Below are positions 42,772 through 53,120 of a stretch of DNA of 64,000 nt, in pieces. The notes under the pieces were generated by a model, which searched no databases, was not told the origin of the DNA, and saw only the letters and a program-made list of their open reading frames with translations. Source of the stretch: Pontibacter sp. E15-1 (GTDB lineage: Bacteria > Bacteroidota > Bacteroidia > Cytophagales > Hymenobacteraceae); NCBI RefSeq assembly GCF_022601975.1, contig NZ_JAKVIR010000002.1, forward strand, positions 207,158 through 271,157, in the 5' to 3' direction. Position numbers and translations under genes: made by a program. Position 1 is the stretch's first letter; each line of letters begins with the position of its first letter.

Positions 42772-44265
42772 ATGAAAAAAATAAAGAAGGTTCTGGTAGC
42801 CAACCGGGGTGAGATTGCCTTGCGCGTGATGCGCACAGCCAAGGAAATGGGTATCAAAACAGTAGCTATTTTCAGTGAGGCCGACCGTAACGCGCTGCAC
42901 GTCCGCTTTGCCGACGAAGCCGTGTGCGTGGGTGGCCCGAAGTCCAGCGAATCATACCTGCGCGGCGATGTGATCATTGATGTTTGCAAGCAGCTGCAGG
43001 TAGACGCGATCCATCCCGGCTACGGGTTTTTATCCGAGAACGCCGGCTTTGCCCGCAAAGCACAGGAGGCGGGCATTATCTTTATCGGCCCCTCGCCGGA
43101 GGCCATTGAGCTGATGGGCAGCAAACTGGCGGCCAAGGCGGCTGTGGCCCGATACAATATCCCGATGGTGCCCGGCACCGAGGAGGCGATTACAGACGTG
43201 GAGGCAGCCAAGCAGATTGCCAGCCAGGTGGGCTTCCCAATCCTCATCAAAGCCAGCGCAGGCGGCGGCGGCAAAGGGATGCGGGTAGTGGAGAATGTGG
43301 GAATGTTTGAGGAGCAGATGAAAATGGCTGTCAGCGAGGCGACCTCCGCCTTCGGCGATGGGGCCGTCTTCATCGAAAAGTACATCGGCTCTCCCCGCCA
43401 CATCGAAATCCAGGTGCTGGGCGACACACACGGCAACATTGTGCATCTGTTTGAGCGGGAATGCTCTATTCAGCGCCGCCACCAGAAAGTGATCGAGGAA
43501 GCCCCTTCGGCCGTCCTCACCCCTGCCCTGCGCGAGGAAATGGGGCGCTGTGCCGTGAACGTGGCCAAAGCCTGCGATTATGTGGGAGCCGGTACGGTGG
43601 AGTTCCTGGTGGATGAGAACCTGAATTTCTATTTCCTGGAGATGAACACCCGCCTGCAGGTAGAACACCCGGTAACGGAGCAGATCACGGGCCTGGACCT
43701 GGTGAAAGAGCAGATCCAGATCGCTGAAGGGCATCCGCTGGGCTTTAAGCAGGAAGACCTGCAGATAAACGGCCATGCGCTGGAACTGCGCGTGTATGCT
43801 GAAGATCCTGCCAACAATTTCCTGCCCGACATTGGCCGGCTTGAGACGTATACCCGCCCGCAGGGCCAGGGCGTGCGGGTGGACGACGGCTTTGAGCAGG
43901 GTATGGACATCCCGATCTACTACGACCCCATGATCGCGAAGCTGGTGACATTTGGCAAGGACCGCGAAGAGGCGATCGCCAAAATGCTGCGCGCGATTGA
44001 CGAATATCAAATCACAGGCATCGAGACGACCCTGCCGTTTGGCGCATATGTGCTACAGCACGAGGCTTTTAGGAGCGGAAACTTCGACACGAAGTTCATC
44101 GAACGCTACTTTAGCCCTAGCGTGCTAGAGCAAAAACCCGGAATCGAAGAAGAAGAAATCGCAGTTGCCTTGGCTGCGCTGCTCCTCGAAAACAAAAAGC
44201 CCGATACCGCAGAAACTAGCAATGTGCCGACCTCCACTTCCAACTGGCGCAGAAACCGAACCTAA
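42772..44265 (+). CDS. accC: Biotin carboxylase subunit of an acyl-CoA carboxylase
   Basis: A 497-residue ATP-grasp enzyme that carboxylates biotin. Signatures: VLVANRGEIALRVMRTAKEM at the start, HPGYGFLSEN, the glycine-rich ATP loop KASAGGGGKGMR, FIEKYI, ECSIQRRHQKVIEEAP and EMNTRLQVEHPVTE. The C terminus extends about 40 residues beyond E. coli AccC with a Glu-rich and Thr/Ser-rich tail and has no biotin-carrier domain. No accB or carboxyltransferase gene is adjacent, so it could serve acetyl-CoA or propionyl-CoA carboxylase. Ends in a strong terminator. Confidence 0.9.
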   Translation: MKKIKKVLVANRGEIALRVMRTAKEMGIKTVAIFSEADRNALHVRFADEAVCVGGPKSSESYLRGDVIIDVCKQLQVDAIHPGYGFLSENAGFARKAQEAGIIFIGPSPEAIELMGSKLAAKAAVARYNIPMVPGTEEAITDVEAAKQIASQVGFPILIKASAGGGGKGMRVVENVGMFEEQMKMAVSEATSAFGDGAVFIEKYIGSPRHIEIQVLGDTHGNIVHLFERECSIQRRHQKVIEEAPSAVLTPALREEMGRCAVNVAKACDYVGAGTVEFLVDENLNFYFLEMNTRLQVEHPVTEQITGLDLVKEQIQIAEGHPLGFKQEDLQINGHALELRVYAEDPANNFLPDIGRLETYTRPQGQGVRVDDGFEQGMDIPIYYDPMIAKLVTFGKDREEAIAKMLRAIDEYQITGIETTLPFGAYVLQHEAFRSGNFDTKFIERYFSPSVLEQKPGIEEEEIAVALAALLLENKKPDTAETSNVPTSTSNWRRNRT

Positions 44266-44273
44266 ATCCACAA

Positions 44274-44307
44274 AAAAAGGTCCTGCATTACAATGCAGGA
44301 CCTTTTT
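44274..44307. terminator. Terminator between accC and bshB1
   Basis: AAAAAGGTCCTGCATT (44274-44289) and AATGCAGGACCTTTTT (44292-44307) form a 16-bp perfect stem (the innermost pairs open as the loop), A-run on one side and T-run on the other. Works in both directions for these convergent genes. Confidence 0.88.
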
Positions 44308-44335
44308 ATACCCCTTGGATGAAGTGAGCACAGGC

Positions 44336-45055
44336 TTATATCAAATCAAATAAATTACGTGTGCCCACAAGCCTGTCTGCAGTAAAGCCCTCGCCGTATT
44401 TTACGCCAATGGCATGGCCAAACTCCTGTGCCCTTGATTCAATAAAATTCAGAAACTCCGGAGACGAGATGTAGGTGTTCGGAGACGCATCGTCGGGGTT
44501 GTGGAACTGTGAGCGAAAGGCACGGATGGTTTCCATTTTCTTCTCCCAGAAAGGGCTAACGTCCACCACAATATCAGGGGTAATCAGGCGGTCCTGTATA
44601 AAATGGTAGATCACTTTGGGGCGCCACGCCTCCTGCTGCTCCCCGTCTTCTCCTGTGGTTTTGATCATTTTCAGTCCTGCCTTAAAGCAAGCCTCGGTTA
44701 CCAGCTCAGAGCCGCGCCCGTGATCGGGATGGCGGTCGTGCACGGCATTGGCCAGCACAATCTCAGGCCTGTACTTCCGGATCTTCTCTATCACCTGCAG
44801 CTGGTGTTCGCGGTCGTTCCTGAAAAAGCCGTCAGCCAGGCCCAGGTTATCGCGCACAGACACCCCCATGATTTTGGCGGCGTCTTCCGCTTCCTGCAGC
44901 CTGATCTCCGCCGTGCCGCGCGTGCCCAGCTCGCCCTTTGTTAAATCCACGATGCCAACGGTCTTTCCTGCGGCAATGTGTGCAATCAGCGTTCCCGCGC
45001 AGCCCAGCTCCACATCGTCCGGATGGGAGGCAAAAGCCAGTATGTCTAATTTCAT
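44336..45055 (-). CDS. bshB1: Bacillithiol biosynthesis deacetylase
   Basis: A 239-residue LmbE-type zinc deacetylase. The metal site is visible as FASHPDDVELGC near residue 10 and DRHPDHGRGSELV near 110. TKGELGTRGT and YISSPEFLNFIESRAQEFG are characteristic of the BshB1 branch. It removes acetate from GlcNAc-malate during synthesis of the thiol bacillithiol, which Bacteroidetes use instead of glutathione. It is 12 bases after an M23 peptidase gene in the same direction, with no obvious functional link. Confidence 0.93.
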   Translation of the reverse strand: MKLDILAFASHPDDVELGCAGTLIAHIAAGKTVGIVDLTKGELGTRGTAEIRLQEAEDAAKIMGVSVRDNLGLADGFFRNDREHQLQVIEKIRKYRPEIVLANAVHDRHPDHGRGSELVTEACFKAGLKMIKTTGEDGEQQEAWRPKVIYHFIQDRLITPDIVVDVSPFWEKKMETIRAFRSQFHNPDDASPNTYISSPEFLNFIESRAQEFGHAIGVKYGEGFTADRLVGTRNLFDLI

Positions 45056-45067
45056 GTGTGTCTTATG

Positions 45068-46114
45068 TTATCGTATGCGTAATGATTTTCCCACACGCAG
45101 CGTTGAGCGCGAACTGATGCCGTTGAGTTTGGTGAGCTGGCTCACGGATACCCCGTACTTTTTTGAGATCGCCGAGAGGGTATCGCCGCTCCTGATCTTG
45201 TGGTATGCGGCGCGCCGACCCGTGGAAGTACCTCCTCGGGATGCATTGGAATACCGAAAAAGCGCCGAGGTAATCTGGAAGCTCTCTCCCTTGAGAAGGT
45301 AATCTGGGAAGTCGTAGATGTTTTCGGGGTCCAGGGGGTTGCCCTGATACCGCACTTCATAGTGCAGGTGCGGGCCAGAGCTGCGCCCGGTGCTGCCGCC
45401 AAGCCCCAGCAGGTCTCCGGCACGCACATACTGCCCGACCTCCGCTATGGGCTTGCTCATATGCCCATACAACGTCTCAAGCCCATTGTAGTGCCGCACC
45501 ACAATGTAGTTCCCGTAGCCGCCTCCGTCCCACTTGTTGATCCGCACCACCCCATCGAAGGCCGCAAATATGGAGTCGCCGGTGTTCAGGTCGATGTCGG
45601 TGCCATAGTGCCAACGGGAACCGCGCGCCCCGAAATGGCTCGTGATCGGCGTCTTCTCCAGTGGCATGTTGTAGTTGCGCTTGCTCGACAGGTCGTATAG
45701 CTTGATTTCGACGGTATCCTTTAGCTGGCGGCTGTCCATCTTGTATGGATTCAGGTTTCGGGTGTCCCAGATGGAATAATACCCCGCTATTTTAATCCAA
45801 CTGGAATCCACTAACATCTCCTCCGACATCTCCACGATGTGCTGTTCCCCCAAATCCAGTTCAGAGGTATCCTCACTCACAATGGAGAGCTCTTTCTTTG
45901 GGTTGAAAAAGACGGAATTGTCGGCATCGGAGCCCTCATCCGGAAAGTCCTCATACTTGATGAGTATGGTAGTATCCGGTCGGACATACTGAATCTTGGG
46001 CGTTTTTACCTTAAATAGGTCTTTAACAGTGCCTTGCGCCAATGCACCTCCAGCCGAAACGAGCAGGAAGAGCATGAGCGAAAGAAAGAAAGTAGGTAAT
46101 TTGATTTTATACAT
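45068..46114 (-). CDS. Secreted M23 peptidase with LysM domain
   Basis: A 348-residue protein with a signal peptide ending GALAQ (about residue 26), a variable region, and an M23 zinc peptidase domain (about residues 150-260). The metal site is visible in SRWHYGTDIDLNTGD and GPHLHYEVRYQGNPLDP. The C-terminal 45 residues are a LysM domain (YHKIRSGDTLSAISKKYGV). It would cut or bind peptidoglycan in the periplasm. All key zinc ligands seem present, so an active endopeptidase is more likely than an EnvC-like activator. Confidence 0.93.
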   Translation of the reverse strand: MYKIKLPTFFLSLMLFLLVSAGGALAQGTVKDLFKVKTPKIQYVRPDTTILIKYEDFPDEGSDADNSVFFNPKKELSIVSEDTSELDLGEQHIVEMSEEMLVDSSWIKIAGYYSIWDTRNLNPYKMDSRQLKDTVEIKLYDLSSKRNYNMPLEKTPITSHFGARGSRWHYGTDIDLNTGDSIFAAFDGVVRINKWDGGGYGNYIVVRHYNGLETLYGHMSKPIAEVGQYVRAGDLLGLGGSTGRSSGPHLHYEVRYQGNPLDPENIYDFPDYLLKGESFQITSALFRYSNASRGGTSTGRRAAYHKIRSGDTLSAISKKYGVSVSQLTKLNGISSRSTLRVGKSLRIR

Positions 46115-46243
46115 CCGGTTTTCCTGATGGGCGTTGCTGCAAGTTTCAGCACTTGATTCTGCTTAAATAAACTTCTGGCAAGCCATTTTATTGTAGCCTC
46201 CCGCAACTGCACAGAAATCGGCAGCGTTGAGACAGACGAAAAA

Positions 46244-47182
46244 TCAGTGCAAATTTTGGGCCGCAAGATACCGTTCTGCATCCAGTGCTGCCATACATCC
46301 GGTGCCTGCCGCCGTTACTGCCTGGCGGTAGGTAAAGTCCTGCACGTCGCCGCACGCAAACACGCCGTCGATATTGGTTTTGGATGTTCCCGGAATCGTT
46401 CGGATATACCCGTTCTCATCCAGGTTCAGGTAGTCGGCAAAGATGTCGGAATTTGGCTTGTGCCCGATGGCCACAAAGAAACCAGCAATCGGAATTTCCC
46501 GTGTTTCCCCGTTTACCACGTTCTTGACACGCACGGCCTCCACGGTCTGCTCTCCCAGAATCTCGTCCGTAACAGAGTTCCACAGAATCTCTATGTTAGG
46601 TGTGTTCTTCACGCGTTCCTGCATAATCGTGGAAGCGCGCATTTCCTCGCGGCGCACGATCATGTATACCTTCTTGCACAGGTTTGCCAGGTAAGTGGCC
46701 TCCTCAGCGGCAGTGTCACCGGCTCCAATGATGGCTACGTCCTGCCCGCGATAAAAGAAACCGTCGCATACGGCGCAGGCAGACACCCCGCTCCCGTTTA
46801 GCCGGGCCTCAGACTCCAGTCCAAGCCACTTGGCCGACGCACCCGTCGAGATGATCACCGTCTGGGCCTCAATTACCTTTTGGTCATCAATCGTCACTTT
46901 ATGGGGTTTGGAAGAAAAATCCACTGCGGTGGCGATGCCGTAGCGCACATCGGTGCCAAACCGTTCGGCCTGTGCCTTGAAGTCTTCCATCATTTGCGGG
47001 CCGTTAATCCCCTGAGGGTAACCCGGATAGTTCTCAACATCATTCGTGATCGTCAGCTGGCCGCCAGGCTGGAGACCCTGGTATAGCACAGGAGTGAGAC
47101 CGGCTCTGGAAGCGTATACTGCTGCTGTATACCCAGCAGGCCCCGAACCGATGATGAGGCATTTTACTTTTTCTATTTCCAT
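46244..47182 (-). CDS. trxB: Thioredoxin reductase
   Basis: A 312-residue FAD/NADPH enzyme reducing thioredoxin. FAD-binding GSGPAGYTAAVYASRAGL is at the start, the redox pair is Cys136-Ala-Val-Cys139, NADPH-binding GAGDTAAEEA follows, and GVFACGDVQD is near the C terminus. The length is standard. Transcribed alone on the minus strand. Confidence 0.95.
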   Translation of the reverse strand: MEIEKVKCLIIGSGPAGYTAAVYASRAGLTPVLYQGLQPGGQLTITNDVENYPGYPQGINGPQMMEDFKAQAERFGTDVRYGIATAVDFSSKPHKVTIDDQKVIEAQTVIISTGASAKWLGLESEARLNGSGVSACAVCDGFFYRGQDVAIIGAGDTAAEEATYLANLCKKVYMIVRREEMRASTIMQERVKNTPNIEILWNSVTDEILGEQTVEAVRVKNVVNGETREIPIAGFFVAIGHKPNSDIFADYLNLDENGYIRTIPGTSKTNIDGVFACGDVQDFTYRQAVTAAGTGCMAALDAERYLAAQNLH

Positions 47183-47333
47183 TTTAATTTTGTTTCAAAA
47201 GAAATCAGGTTGCAAACATACAAAATTTCTGTGCCTCTGCCTGCATCAGCACCGCAATTTGCATGCTTGGGAGGGTAACAAAGCAAAAACCCCGGCTGTT
47301 TGGCCAGGGCTTATACTTTCCTTAAATAAATGC

Positions 47334-48197
47334 TTATCCCAGGTAAGGCTTCAGGGCCTTGCTTCTGGATGTATGGCGCAGTCTTCTGATTGCTTTTTCC
47401 TTGATCTGGCGCACGCGCTCACGCGTGAGGTTAAACTTCTCCCCTATTTCCTCGAGGGTTAGGGAGTGCTCGCCGTTCAGCCCGAAGTACAGGGTGATGA
47501 CATCTGCCTCGCGCTTTGTCAGCGTGGACAGCGCGCGCTGCACTTCTTTGCGCAGTGAGTCGTTCATCAGGCCCATGTCCGGCGACTCTTCGTCGTCGTT
47601 CTCAAGCACGTCTAACAAACGGTTTTCCTCGCCCTGCACGAAGGGGGCATCCACTGACACGTGGCGACCCGAGATTTTCAGGGTGTCCACAACCTCTGCG
47701 GTTGTTAGCTCCAGTACTTCTGCAATCTCTTCCGGCGAAGGCTCACGCTCAAACTTCTGCTCAAGCTCAGAGAAGGATTTGGAAATCTTGTTTAGAGAAC
47801 CTACCCTGTTCAAAGGAAGGCGCACAATCCTGGATTGCTCGGCCAAAGCCTGCAAAATAGACTGGCGGATCCACCAAACGGCATAAGATATAAATTTGAA
47901 GCCCCTGGTTTCGTCGAAGCGCTTGGCCGCTTTGATCAGACCGAGGTTTCCCTCGTTGATCAGGTCACCTAAAGACAGGCCCTGGTTCTGATACTGCTTG
48001 GCCACCGACACCACAAATCGCAAGTTGGCTTTTGTTAATTTCTCAAGTGCAAACTGATCTCCTTCTTTAATTCGCTGTGCCAGAGACACCTCTTCGTCTG
48101 GAGTAAGCAAATCGACTTTACCAATCTCCTGTAGGTATTTGTCAAGCGATTGGCTTTCGCGGTTTGTAATCTGTTTGCTTATCTTGAGTTGTCTCAT
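47334..48197 (-). CDS. rpoD: Primary sigma factor (RpoD/SigA, short Bacteroidetes form)
   Basis: A 287-residue sigma-70 factor. Region 1.2 ([17 protein letters not shown]), region 2 ([40 protein letters not shown]), region 3 and region 4 ([20 protein letters not shown]) are complete. Region 1.1 is absent, as in other Bacteroidetes. It directs transcription from the TTG/TAnnTTTG promoters recorded in this window. Transcribed alone. Upstream is a GAACTTTG box, one mismatch from the -7 consensus. Confidence 0.95.
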   Translation of the reverse strand: MRQLKISKQITNRESQSLDKYLQEIGKVDLLTPDEEVSLAQRIKEGDQFALEKLTKANLRFVVSVAKQYQNQGLSLGDLINEGNLGLIKAAKRFDETRGFKFISYAVWWIRQSILQALAEQSRIVRLPLNRVGSLNKISKSFSELEQKFEREPSPEEIAEVLELTTAEVVDTLKISGRHVSVDAPFVQGEENRLLDVLENDDEESPDMGLMNDSLRKEVQRALSTLTKREADVITLYFGLNGEHSLTLEEIGEKFNLTRERVRQIKEKAIRRLRHTSRSKALKPYLG

Positions 48198-48324
48198 CAG
48201 AGTATTTTGTTATTCCAAAAATGTAAAAAATAAATTAGGCCCGGTGACGTAACACTAGAAAATCGCGCAAAGTTCTGGCATCTTTTAAATAAAGTCAAGA
48301 TGTCGCCCCTTGCGGGAAGTAAGA

Positions 48325-48369
48325 AACTCTTGGTACCATGTATTTAACCAATACAAGGCACCAAGAGTT
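48325..48369 (-). terminator. Terminator of pnp
   Basis: AACTCTTGGT (48325-48334) and ACCAAGAGTT (48360-48369) pair perfectly. A mismatch and two further pairs follow, then TGTATT with AATACA, closing on a five-base loop. On the minus strand a TTTCTT stretch follows. Confidence 0.7.
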
Positions 48370-48385
48370 CTATACTGGTATGATG

Positions 48386-50527
48386 TTACTGATTTTGTTC
48401 TGTTGCGCCTGGTCTTGGCAACAGGGCTTTACGGGACAGCTTGAACTTGCCCGTCTTTTTATCTACATCAATCAACTTCACGTTTACTTCCTCGCCAATT
48501 TCCAGAACGCCGTCCATTGTCTCAAGGCGCTCGTGCTTGATCTCAGAAATATGCAACAGGCCGTCTTTTCCGGCCATAAACTCTACGAACGCGCCATAAG
48601 GCTGAATAGACTTCACTTTACCGATGTATACCTCGCCTACTTCGGGCATGGCCACAATGGCCTTGATTCGGGCAACGGCAGTGCTCATAGCATCCTGGTC
48701 GCTGGCGAAGATATTCACGTGGCCTTTCTCGTTCTTCTCTTCGATGATGATCGTGGCTCCGGTGTCTTTCTGGATCTGCTGGATCACTTTACCGCCTGGC
48801 CCGATCACGGCACCGATGAACTCCTTGTCGATCACCATGTTAAACGAACGCGGTGTATGCGGCTTGTAGTCGGTGTTTGGCGCGGCAAGCGTCTTGGCCA
48901 TCTCGTTGAGAATGTGCGCACGACCTGCGTTTGCCTGAGCTAGCGCCTGCGTCAGCACCTCATGCGACAAGCCTTGTACTTTGATGTCCATCTGGCAGGC
49001 GGTGATACCGTCTTTTGTGCCAGCAACTTTAAAGTCCATGTCTCCCAGGTGATCTTCGTCTCCCAGGATGTCAGACAACACGGCGAATTTGCCGGTTTTC
49101 TCATCTGTGATCAGACCCATGGCGATACCAGAAACGGCACCTTTTACAGGTACACCGGCATCCATCAGGGCTAAGCTACCCGCACAAACGGTTGCCATAG
49201 AAGATGAGCCGTTTGACTCCAGGATATCGGAAACGATACGGATGGTATATGGGTTTTGATCTTCCGGGGGAAGCACTTTCTTCAGGGCACGCAACGCCAG
49301 GTTACCGTGTCCTACCTCACGTCGGCCTGGGCCTCTGTTTGGTTTAACTTCTCCTGTAGAGTAGGCTGGGAAGTTATAGTGTAATAAAAATTTGTTTGTG
49401 CCGGAAACCATGGCGCTGTCGATCATCTGCTCGTCCAGCTTCGTTCCAAGAGTTACCGTGGTCAACGACTGCGTTTCGCCACGCGTGAATACGGCGGAAC
49501 CGTGTGTAGCTGGCAGGTAGTTCACTTCTGACCATATCGGGCGAATCTCGTCCAATTGGCGGCCATCCAAACGCACACGGTCATTCAGGATCATGTCACG
49601 AACGGCTTCCTTCTCCACATCGTGGTAGTAGGTTTTAATCATGCCCATGTCGTAGGTATGATCTTCGGGCAGTGAAGAAACGAATCCTTCCAGCACGCTG
49701 GCAAAACCAGCCTTACGATCATTTTTGTTGGCGCTGCCCCTTTTGGCAACCTCGTATGTCTGGGCATACGTGGCATCATATATACGCTGACGAAGTTCAT
49801 CGTCGTGTGTTTCGTGGGAGTACTCACGCTTCACCGTCTTGCCTACCAGTTCGGAAAGCTCGATCTGCGCCTGGCACTGCACTTTAATGGCTTCGTGTGC
49901 ATACTGGATGGCTTCGAGCATTTCCTCTTCAGAAACCTCGTTCATCTCACCCTCTACCATGGCTACGCTGTCGATAGAAGCACCCACCATCAGGTCGATG
50001 TCAGCACGCTGCAAGTCAGAAACGTTCGGGTTGATGATCAGTTTACCATCTATACGCGCTACGCGCACCTCAGAGATCGGTCCGTTGAAAGGAATATCCG
50101 AAACGGCCAGCGCGGCAGACGCCGCCAAAGCAGCAAGCGCATCCGGCATGATCTCGGTGTCGGCAGAGATCAGGTTGATGGTCATCTGGGTCTCTGAGTG
50201 GTAATCCGACGGGAATATCGGACGCAGAATGCGGTCTACGAGGCGAGACACGAGCACTTCATAGTCAGAGAGTCTGGCCTCGCGACGGAGGAAACCACCC
50301 GGGATTTTGCCTGAAGAGGCAAATTTCTCCTGGTAATCCACAGAAAGGGGCAGGAAGTCTACCCCCTCGCGGGCGTCTTTGTTAGAAACAACGGCAGCCA
50401 GAAGCATGGTATTCCCCATCCTAACTACGACTGAGCCGTCTGCCTGCTTGGCAAGTTTTCCTGTTTCAATTGTTATCTCCCGGCCATCCGGAAGCTGAAT
50501 AGTTTTTTTAATCGCGTTGTAAGGCAT
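48386..50527 (-). CDS. pnp: Polyribonucleotide nucleotidyltransferase
   Basis: A 713-residue 3'-5' exoribonuclease of the degradosome class. Two RNase PH-like domains (about residues 10-225 and 320-545), the alpha-helical middle domain, a KH domain ([20 protein letters not shown], about 560-610) and an S1 domain ([20 protein letters not shown], about 625-695). The catalytic block [33 protein letters not shown] is intact. It follows rpsO across a terminator, as in many bacteria, which may allow readthrough control. Confidence 0.97.
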   Translation of the reverse strand: MPYNAIKKTIQLPDGREITIETGKLAKQADGSVVVRMGNTMLLAAVVSNKDAREGVDFLPLSVDYQEKFASSGKIPGGFLRREARLSDYEVLVSRLVDRILRPIFPSDYHSETQMTINLISADTEIMPDALAALAASAALAVSDIPFNGPISEVRVARIDGKLIINPNVSDLQRADIDLMVGASIDSVAMVEGEMNEVSEEEMLEAIQYAHEAIKVQCQAQIELSELVGKTVKREYSHETHDDELRQRIYDATYAQTYEVAKRGSANKNDRKAGFASVLEGFVSSLPEDHTYDMGMIKTYYHDVEKEAVRDMILNDRVRLDGRQLDEIRPIWSEVNYLPATHGSAVFTRGETQSLTTVTLGTKLDEQMIDSAMVSGTNKFLLHYNFPAYSTGEVKPNRGPGRREVGHGNLALRALKKVLPPEDQNPYTIRIVSDILESNGSSSMATVCAGSLALMDAGVPVKGAVSGIAMGLITDEKTGKFAVLSDILGDEDHLGDMDFKVAGTKDGITACQMDIKVQGLSHEVLTQALAQANAGRAHILNEMAKTLAAPNTDYKPHTPRSFNMVIDKEFIGAVIGPGGKVIQQIQKDTGATIIIEEKNEKGHVNIFASDQDAMSTAVARIKAIVAMPEVGEVYIGKVKSIQPYGAFVEFMAGKDGLLHISEIKHERLETMDGVLEIGEEVNVKLIDVDKKTGKFKLSRKALLPRPGATEQNQ

Positions 50528-50613
50528 CTTCAGTTTTTCGTTAACATCAAAAAGACAGGGCTACCCATTGTGGCCGCTGTCGGTGTTGGCAATTGAGGAA
50601 GGAAAGAGTGGCA

Positions 50614-50655
50614 CTAAAAAAGATTAGGGAATCTCTGTGTGAAGAGATTCCCTAA
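50614..50655 (-). terminator. Terminator between rpsO and pnp
   Basis: TTAGGGAATCTCT (50624-50636) pairs with AGAGATTCCCTAA (50643-50655). On the minus strand it is followed by TCTTTTTT. It should reduce transcription into pnp. Confidence 0.85.
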
Positions 50656-50666
50656 GGCTTGATAGC

Positions 50667-50942
50667 TTATTTACGGATACCTAACTCAGCAATGATTGCT
50701 CGGTATCTTTCAATATCGTTTTTCATGAGGTAGTTAAGAAGTCTTCTTCTTTTACCTACTAATTTCAAAAGGCCCAGGCGTGTGCTGAAATCCTTTTTGT
50801 GAATTTTCAGGTGCTCCGTCAGGTCGGCGATGCGTGTTGTGAACAGCGCGATCTGCGACTCTGCAGAACCTGTGTCAGACTTAGACTTGCTAAAGCCGTG
50901 CTTCTCGAAAATTCCTTGTTTCGCTTCGGTGGTTAATCTCAT
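50667..50942 (-). CDS. rpsO: 30S ribosomal protein S15
   Basis: A 91-residue protein. Signatures are [35 protein letters not shown] and [10 protein letters not shown], which bind the 16S rRNA three-way junction. The normal length is 88-91. It has its own -7 box at 50995 and a terminator before pnp. Confidence 0.97.
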   Translation of the reverse strand: MRLTTEAKQGIFEKHGFSKSKSDTGSAESQIALFTTRIADLTEHLKIHKKDFSTRLGLLKLVGKRRRLLNYLMKNDIERYRAIIAELGIRK

Positions 50943-50994
50943 TGCGTAATTATATCAATCTGTTTTTATCTTGCAAAGATTACTATACAAGCCA

Positions 50995-51002
50995 CAAAGG
51001 TA
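50995..51002 (-). promoter_or_regulatory. -7 box of rpsO
   Basis: TACCTTTG on the minus strand, an exact consensus match, 53 bases before the start. The T-rich stretch upstream may act as the -33 element. Confidence 0.45.
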
Positions 51003-51055
51003 TATAATATACTTAAACAAAAAAACTTTTCCCTAATGTTTATATACCAAATCGC

Positions 51056-52483
51056 CTATAGCTTGTTGCGCCGCAAACGCGTCATCAGCTTGCGCCAGAA
51101 GTCAACTTCCAGCAGGTTAGAGTCGTTGCGCGCCTGGTTCAGGAAAAACAACCCGATGGGCAGCAGGATAAAGTTTCCCGCCCAAAGGCCGACGCCCACT
51201 TCCACAAGTCCTTCCCGCGCCCATTTCTCGCCGAGTATCGACATAACATACATCAGGATAAAGAAGAGGATCGAGATGAGTACCGGCACCCCCAGTCCGC
51301 CTTTCTTGATGATGGCCCCCAAAGGCGCCCCGATCAGAAACATGATCAGTATGGCTGCAGACTGGGTGAATTTTTTCCAGATCTCGATTTCGTAGTTATT
51401 CGCCTCGCGTCGCGTGTTCTTGATGCGCTCAACGTAACTGTTTGTAAAACTCTTGATGTTCCGGGCCTTGTTGGTGGCCAGCGACAGCACGTTCATGTCC
51501 GGGGCGGGCAGCTCTTTCTTCTTAATCTTTGCTGGGTCGGGCAGGTCGCTCAGGCGGCGGCCGTTTTTCACATGGCCTGTGTCTGCTTTAAAGTAACTGT
51601 AAAAAGGGTCTACGTTGGGGGCAAAAAACTTTACTTCCCGGGCGCTATACCGGTGCAACGAGTCCGTCACGATGTTCAATTCCGTGATGTTCTTCATCAT
51701 CTTGTTTTCGGAGAAGAACTCCTCGCGGGTGCGGTTGAGGTTGAAGGAGGCCATGCTCAGGATGATCTTGCTCTCGTCGAACTGCTGCCGCACAAACTGA
51801 TCGTTGGAGTTGCGGAACGACTCAGTGTTCTGGGCCACATAGGTGTTGCCCCTGAACAAATCAAGGATCAGGTAGCTGTCGTTGTGGGCCATGTACATCT
51901 CCCCCGAATCCGCTAATATGACGGTGGTATTAGAGCCGCCCTTGGAGTGGTCATAAATCATCACGTCGCCCAGGGTCTGGCCGTCGTTCAGCTTCTTATT
52001 TACCTTGATGCTGTAGCCGGGGATGCCATTGTAAAAAGCGCCTTCCTTAAAGTTCATGGCAGGTTTTTTCTGCCGGATGTCCCAGAGCAGGCTATAGGCT
52101 TTGAGGTTGGCCTTGGGCACCACGTTGTTGTTGAAGAAGAAGGCCCCGACGGTAAGCAGCGTGACTGAAATGAAGACAGGCCGCAGGATTCGGGTAAGGG
52201 TAATGCCGGAGGTTTTGATGGCGGTGAGCTCGTTGTGCTCCCCCAGGGTGCCAAAGGTCATGAGCGAGGAAAGCAGCACGGCCAGCGGAAGCGCCACCGG
52301 CGCCATGTTGATACTAAAGTAAAAGAGCAGTTCGCCAAACACCTCCCCGCCCAGGTTTTTACCCACCAGCTCATCGAGGTACTTAAGCATATACTGGGTG
52401 AGCAGAATAAACTCCACCACAGCAAAAGTAAGTATGAATGGCCCAAAAAAGGCCTTTAAAATAAGCTTGTCTAATTTTTTCAT
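51056..52483 (-). CDS. LptF/LptG-family permease
   Basis: I chose the ATG at 52483 (475 residues, MKKLDKLILKAFFGPF) as the family starts with LDKYILK-type sequence. An in-frame ATG at 52492 adds three residues. Six membrane segments are seen: three in the first 115 residues and three after about residue 370, around a periplasmic beta-jellyroll domain. This is the YjgP/YjgQ layout of the lipopolysaccharide export ABC transporter LptB2FG. Bacteroidetes often carry single or paired copies, and F or G cannot be told apart here. Confidence 0.9.
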   Translation of the reverse strand: MKKLDKLILKAFFGPFILTFAVVEFILLTQYMLKYLDELVGKNLGGEVFGELLFYFSINMAPVALPLAVLLSSLMTFGTLGEHNELTAIKTSGITLTRILRPVFISVTLLTVGAFFFNNNVVPKANLKAYSLLWDIRQKKPAMNFKEGAFYNGIPGYSIKVNKKLNDGQTLGDVMIYDHSKGGSNTTVILADSGEMYMAHNDSYLILDLFRGNTYVAQNTESFRNSNDQFVRQQFDESKIILSMASFNLNRTREEFFSENKMMKNITELNIVTDSLHRYSAREVKFFAPNVDPFYSYFKADTGHVKNGRRLSDLPDPAKIKKKELPAPDMNVLSLATNKARNIKSFTNSYVERIKNTRREANNYEIEIWKKFTQSAAILIMFLIGAPLGAIIKKGGLGVPVLISILFFILMYVMSILGEKWAREGLVEVGVGLWAGNFILLPIGLFFLNQARNDSNLLEVDFWRKLMTRLRRNKL

Positions 52484-52582
52484 GCGCAACAATGGGCAGT
52501 ATGGCCAGGCGCCACAGCTTCTAACCCTTGCCTTAGGCTCTCAAATACCATGCAAAGATAGGCAGCCGCAGGCGGAAACCTG

Positions 52583-52987
52583 CTACCCCCCCACTATTTC
52601 GCGCAGATTTTGCATCAGGTTCTCCCAAAGCTCCTCCAGCTCCTCTATGTCTTCCTCGCTGGTATAGTCCATCACTTTCAGGTACTGCTCCTGCGTCAGG
52701 TCACTCGATTCGATAGAGAAGTCAATGTAGGAGGCATCCGAAAGGTGCGCTTTGTTCTCGCCCAGGAATAGGAAGCGGATAGAGCGATTGGTGCGGTGGC
52801 CGGTCAACTCGGCGAAGTGGTTGCGCCCGTCCCAAAGGAAATTGTAAATTTTGTCTGCGTCTATCGTCACGTCATCGCAAAACCACTGCGAAAGTCCGCC
52901 GGGGGTAGAGAGATAAGGATACAGAAGCTTGGCTGAAGCATTGATCGGGTACTCGCGAACAAATTTAGTCTTCGTAGCTTTCGTCAT
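52583..52987 (-). CDS. START-like domain protein (Bacteroidetes type)
   Basis: A 134-residue soluble protein beginning MTKATKTKFVREYPINASAK, with LLYPYLSTPGGLSQWFCDDV and LWDGRNHFAEL. These match the small START/AHSA1-like proteins nearly universal in Bacteroidetes. The fold is a helix-grip cavity that usually binds a hydrophobic ligand. The acidic C terminus (EEDIEELEELWENLMQNL) is helical. The function is unknown. It lies upstream of the LptF/G-like gene in the same direction with about 100 bp between. Confidence 0.82.
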   Translation of the reverse strand: MTKATKTKFVREYPINASAKLLYPYLSTPGGLSQWFCDDVTIDADKIYNFLWDGRNHFAELTGHRTNRSIRFLFLGENKAHLSDASYIDFSIESSDLTQEQYLKVMDYTSEEDIEELEELWENLMQNLREIVGG

Positions 52988-53076
52988 GATGGATCGTCTA
53001 AGTGTCTGAGTAAGTATAAGCTTTATTTCTGACTGTTTATATATCGGGAATTTAAAATATTTTTTTCAAATCAAAA

Positions 53077-53109
53077 TTTGTTTGTTTCAAAAACTAACTG
53101 TTATATTTG
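53077..53109 (+). promoter_or_regulatory. Promoter of tRNA-Met
   Basis: TTTG (53077-53080), 21-bp spacer, TATATTTG (53102-53109), exact consensus at both boxes, 11 bases before the mature tRNA. Confidence 0.85.
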
Positions 53110-53120
53110 CACCACAATTC

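Noticed and set aside
43030..44010. A 326-codon minus-strand frame opposite accC
   Set aside because: Antisense shadow of a highly conserved biotin carboxylase.
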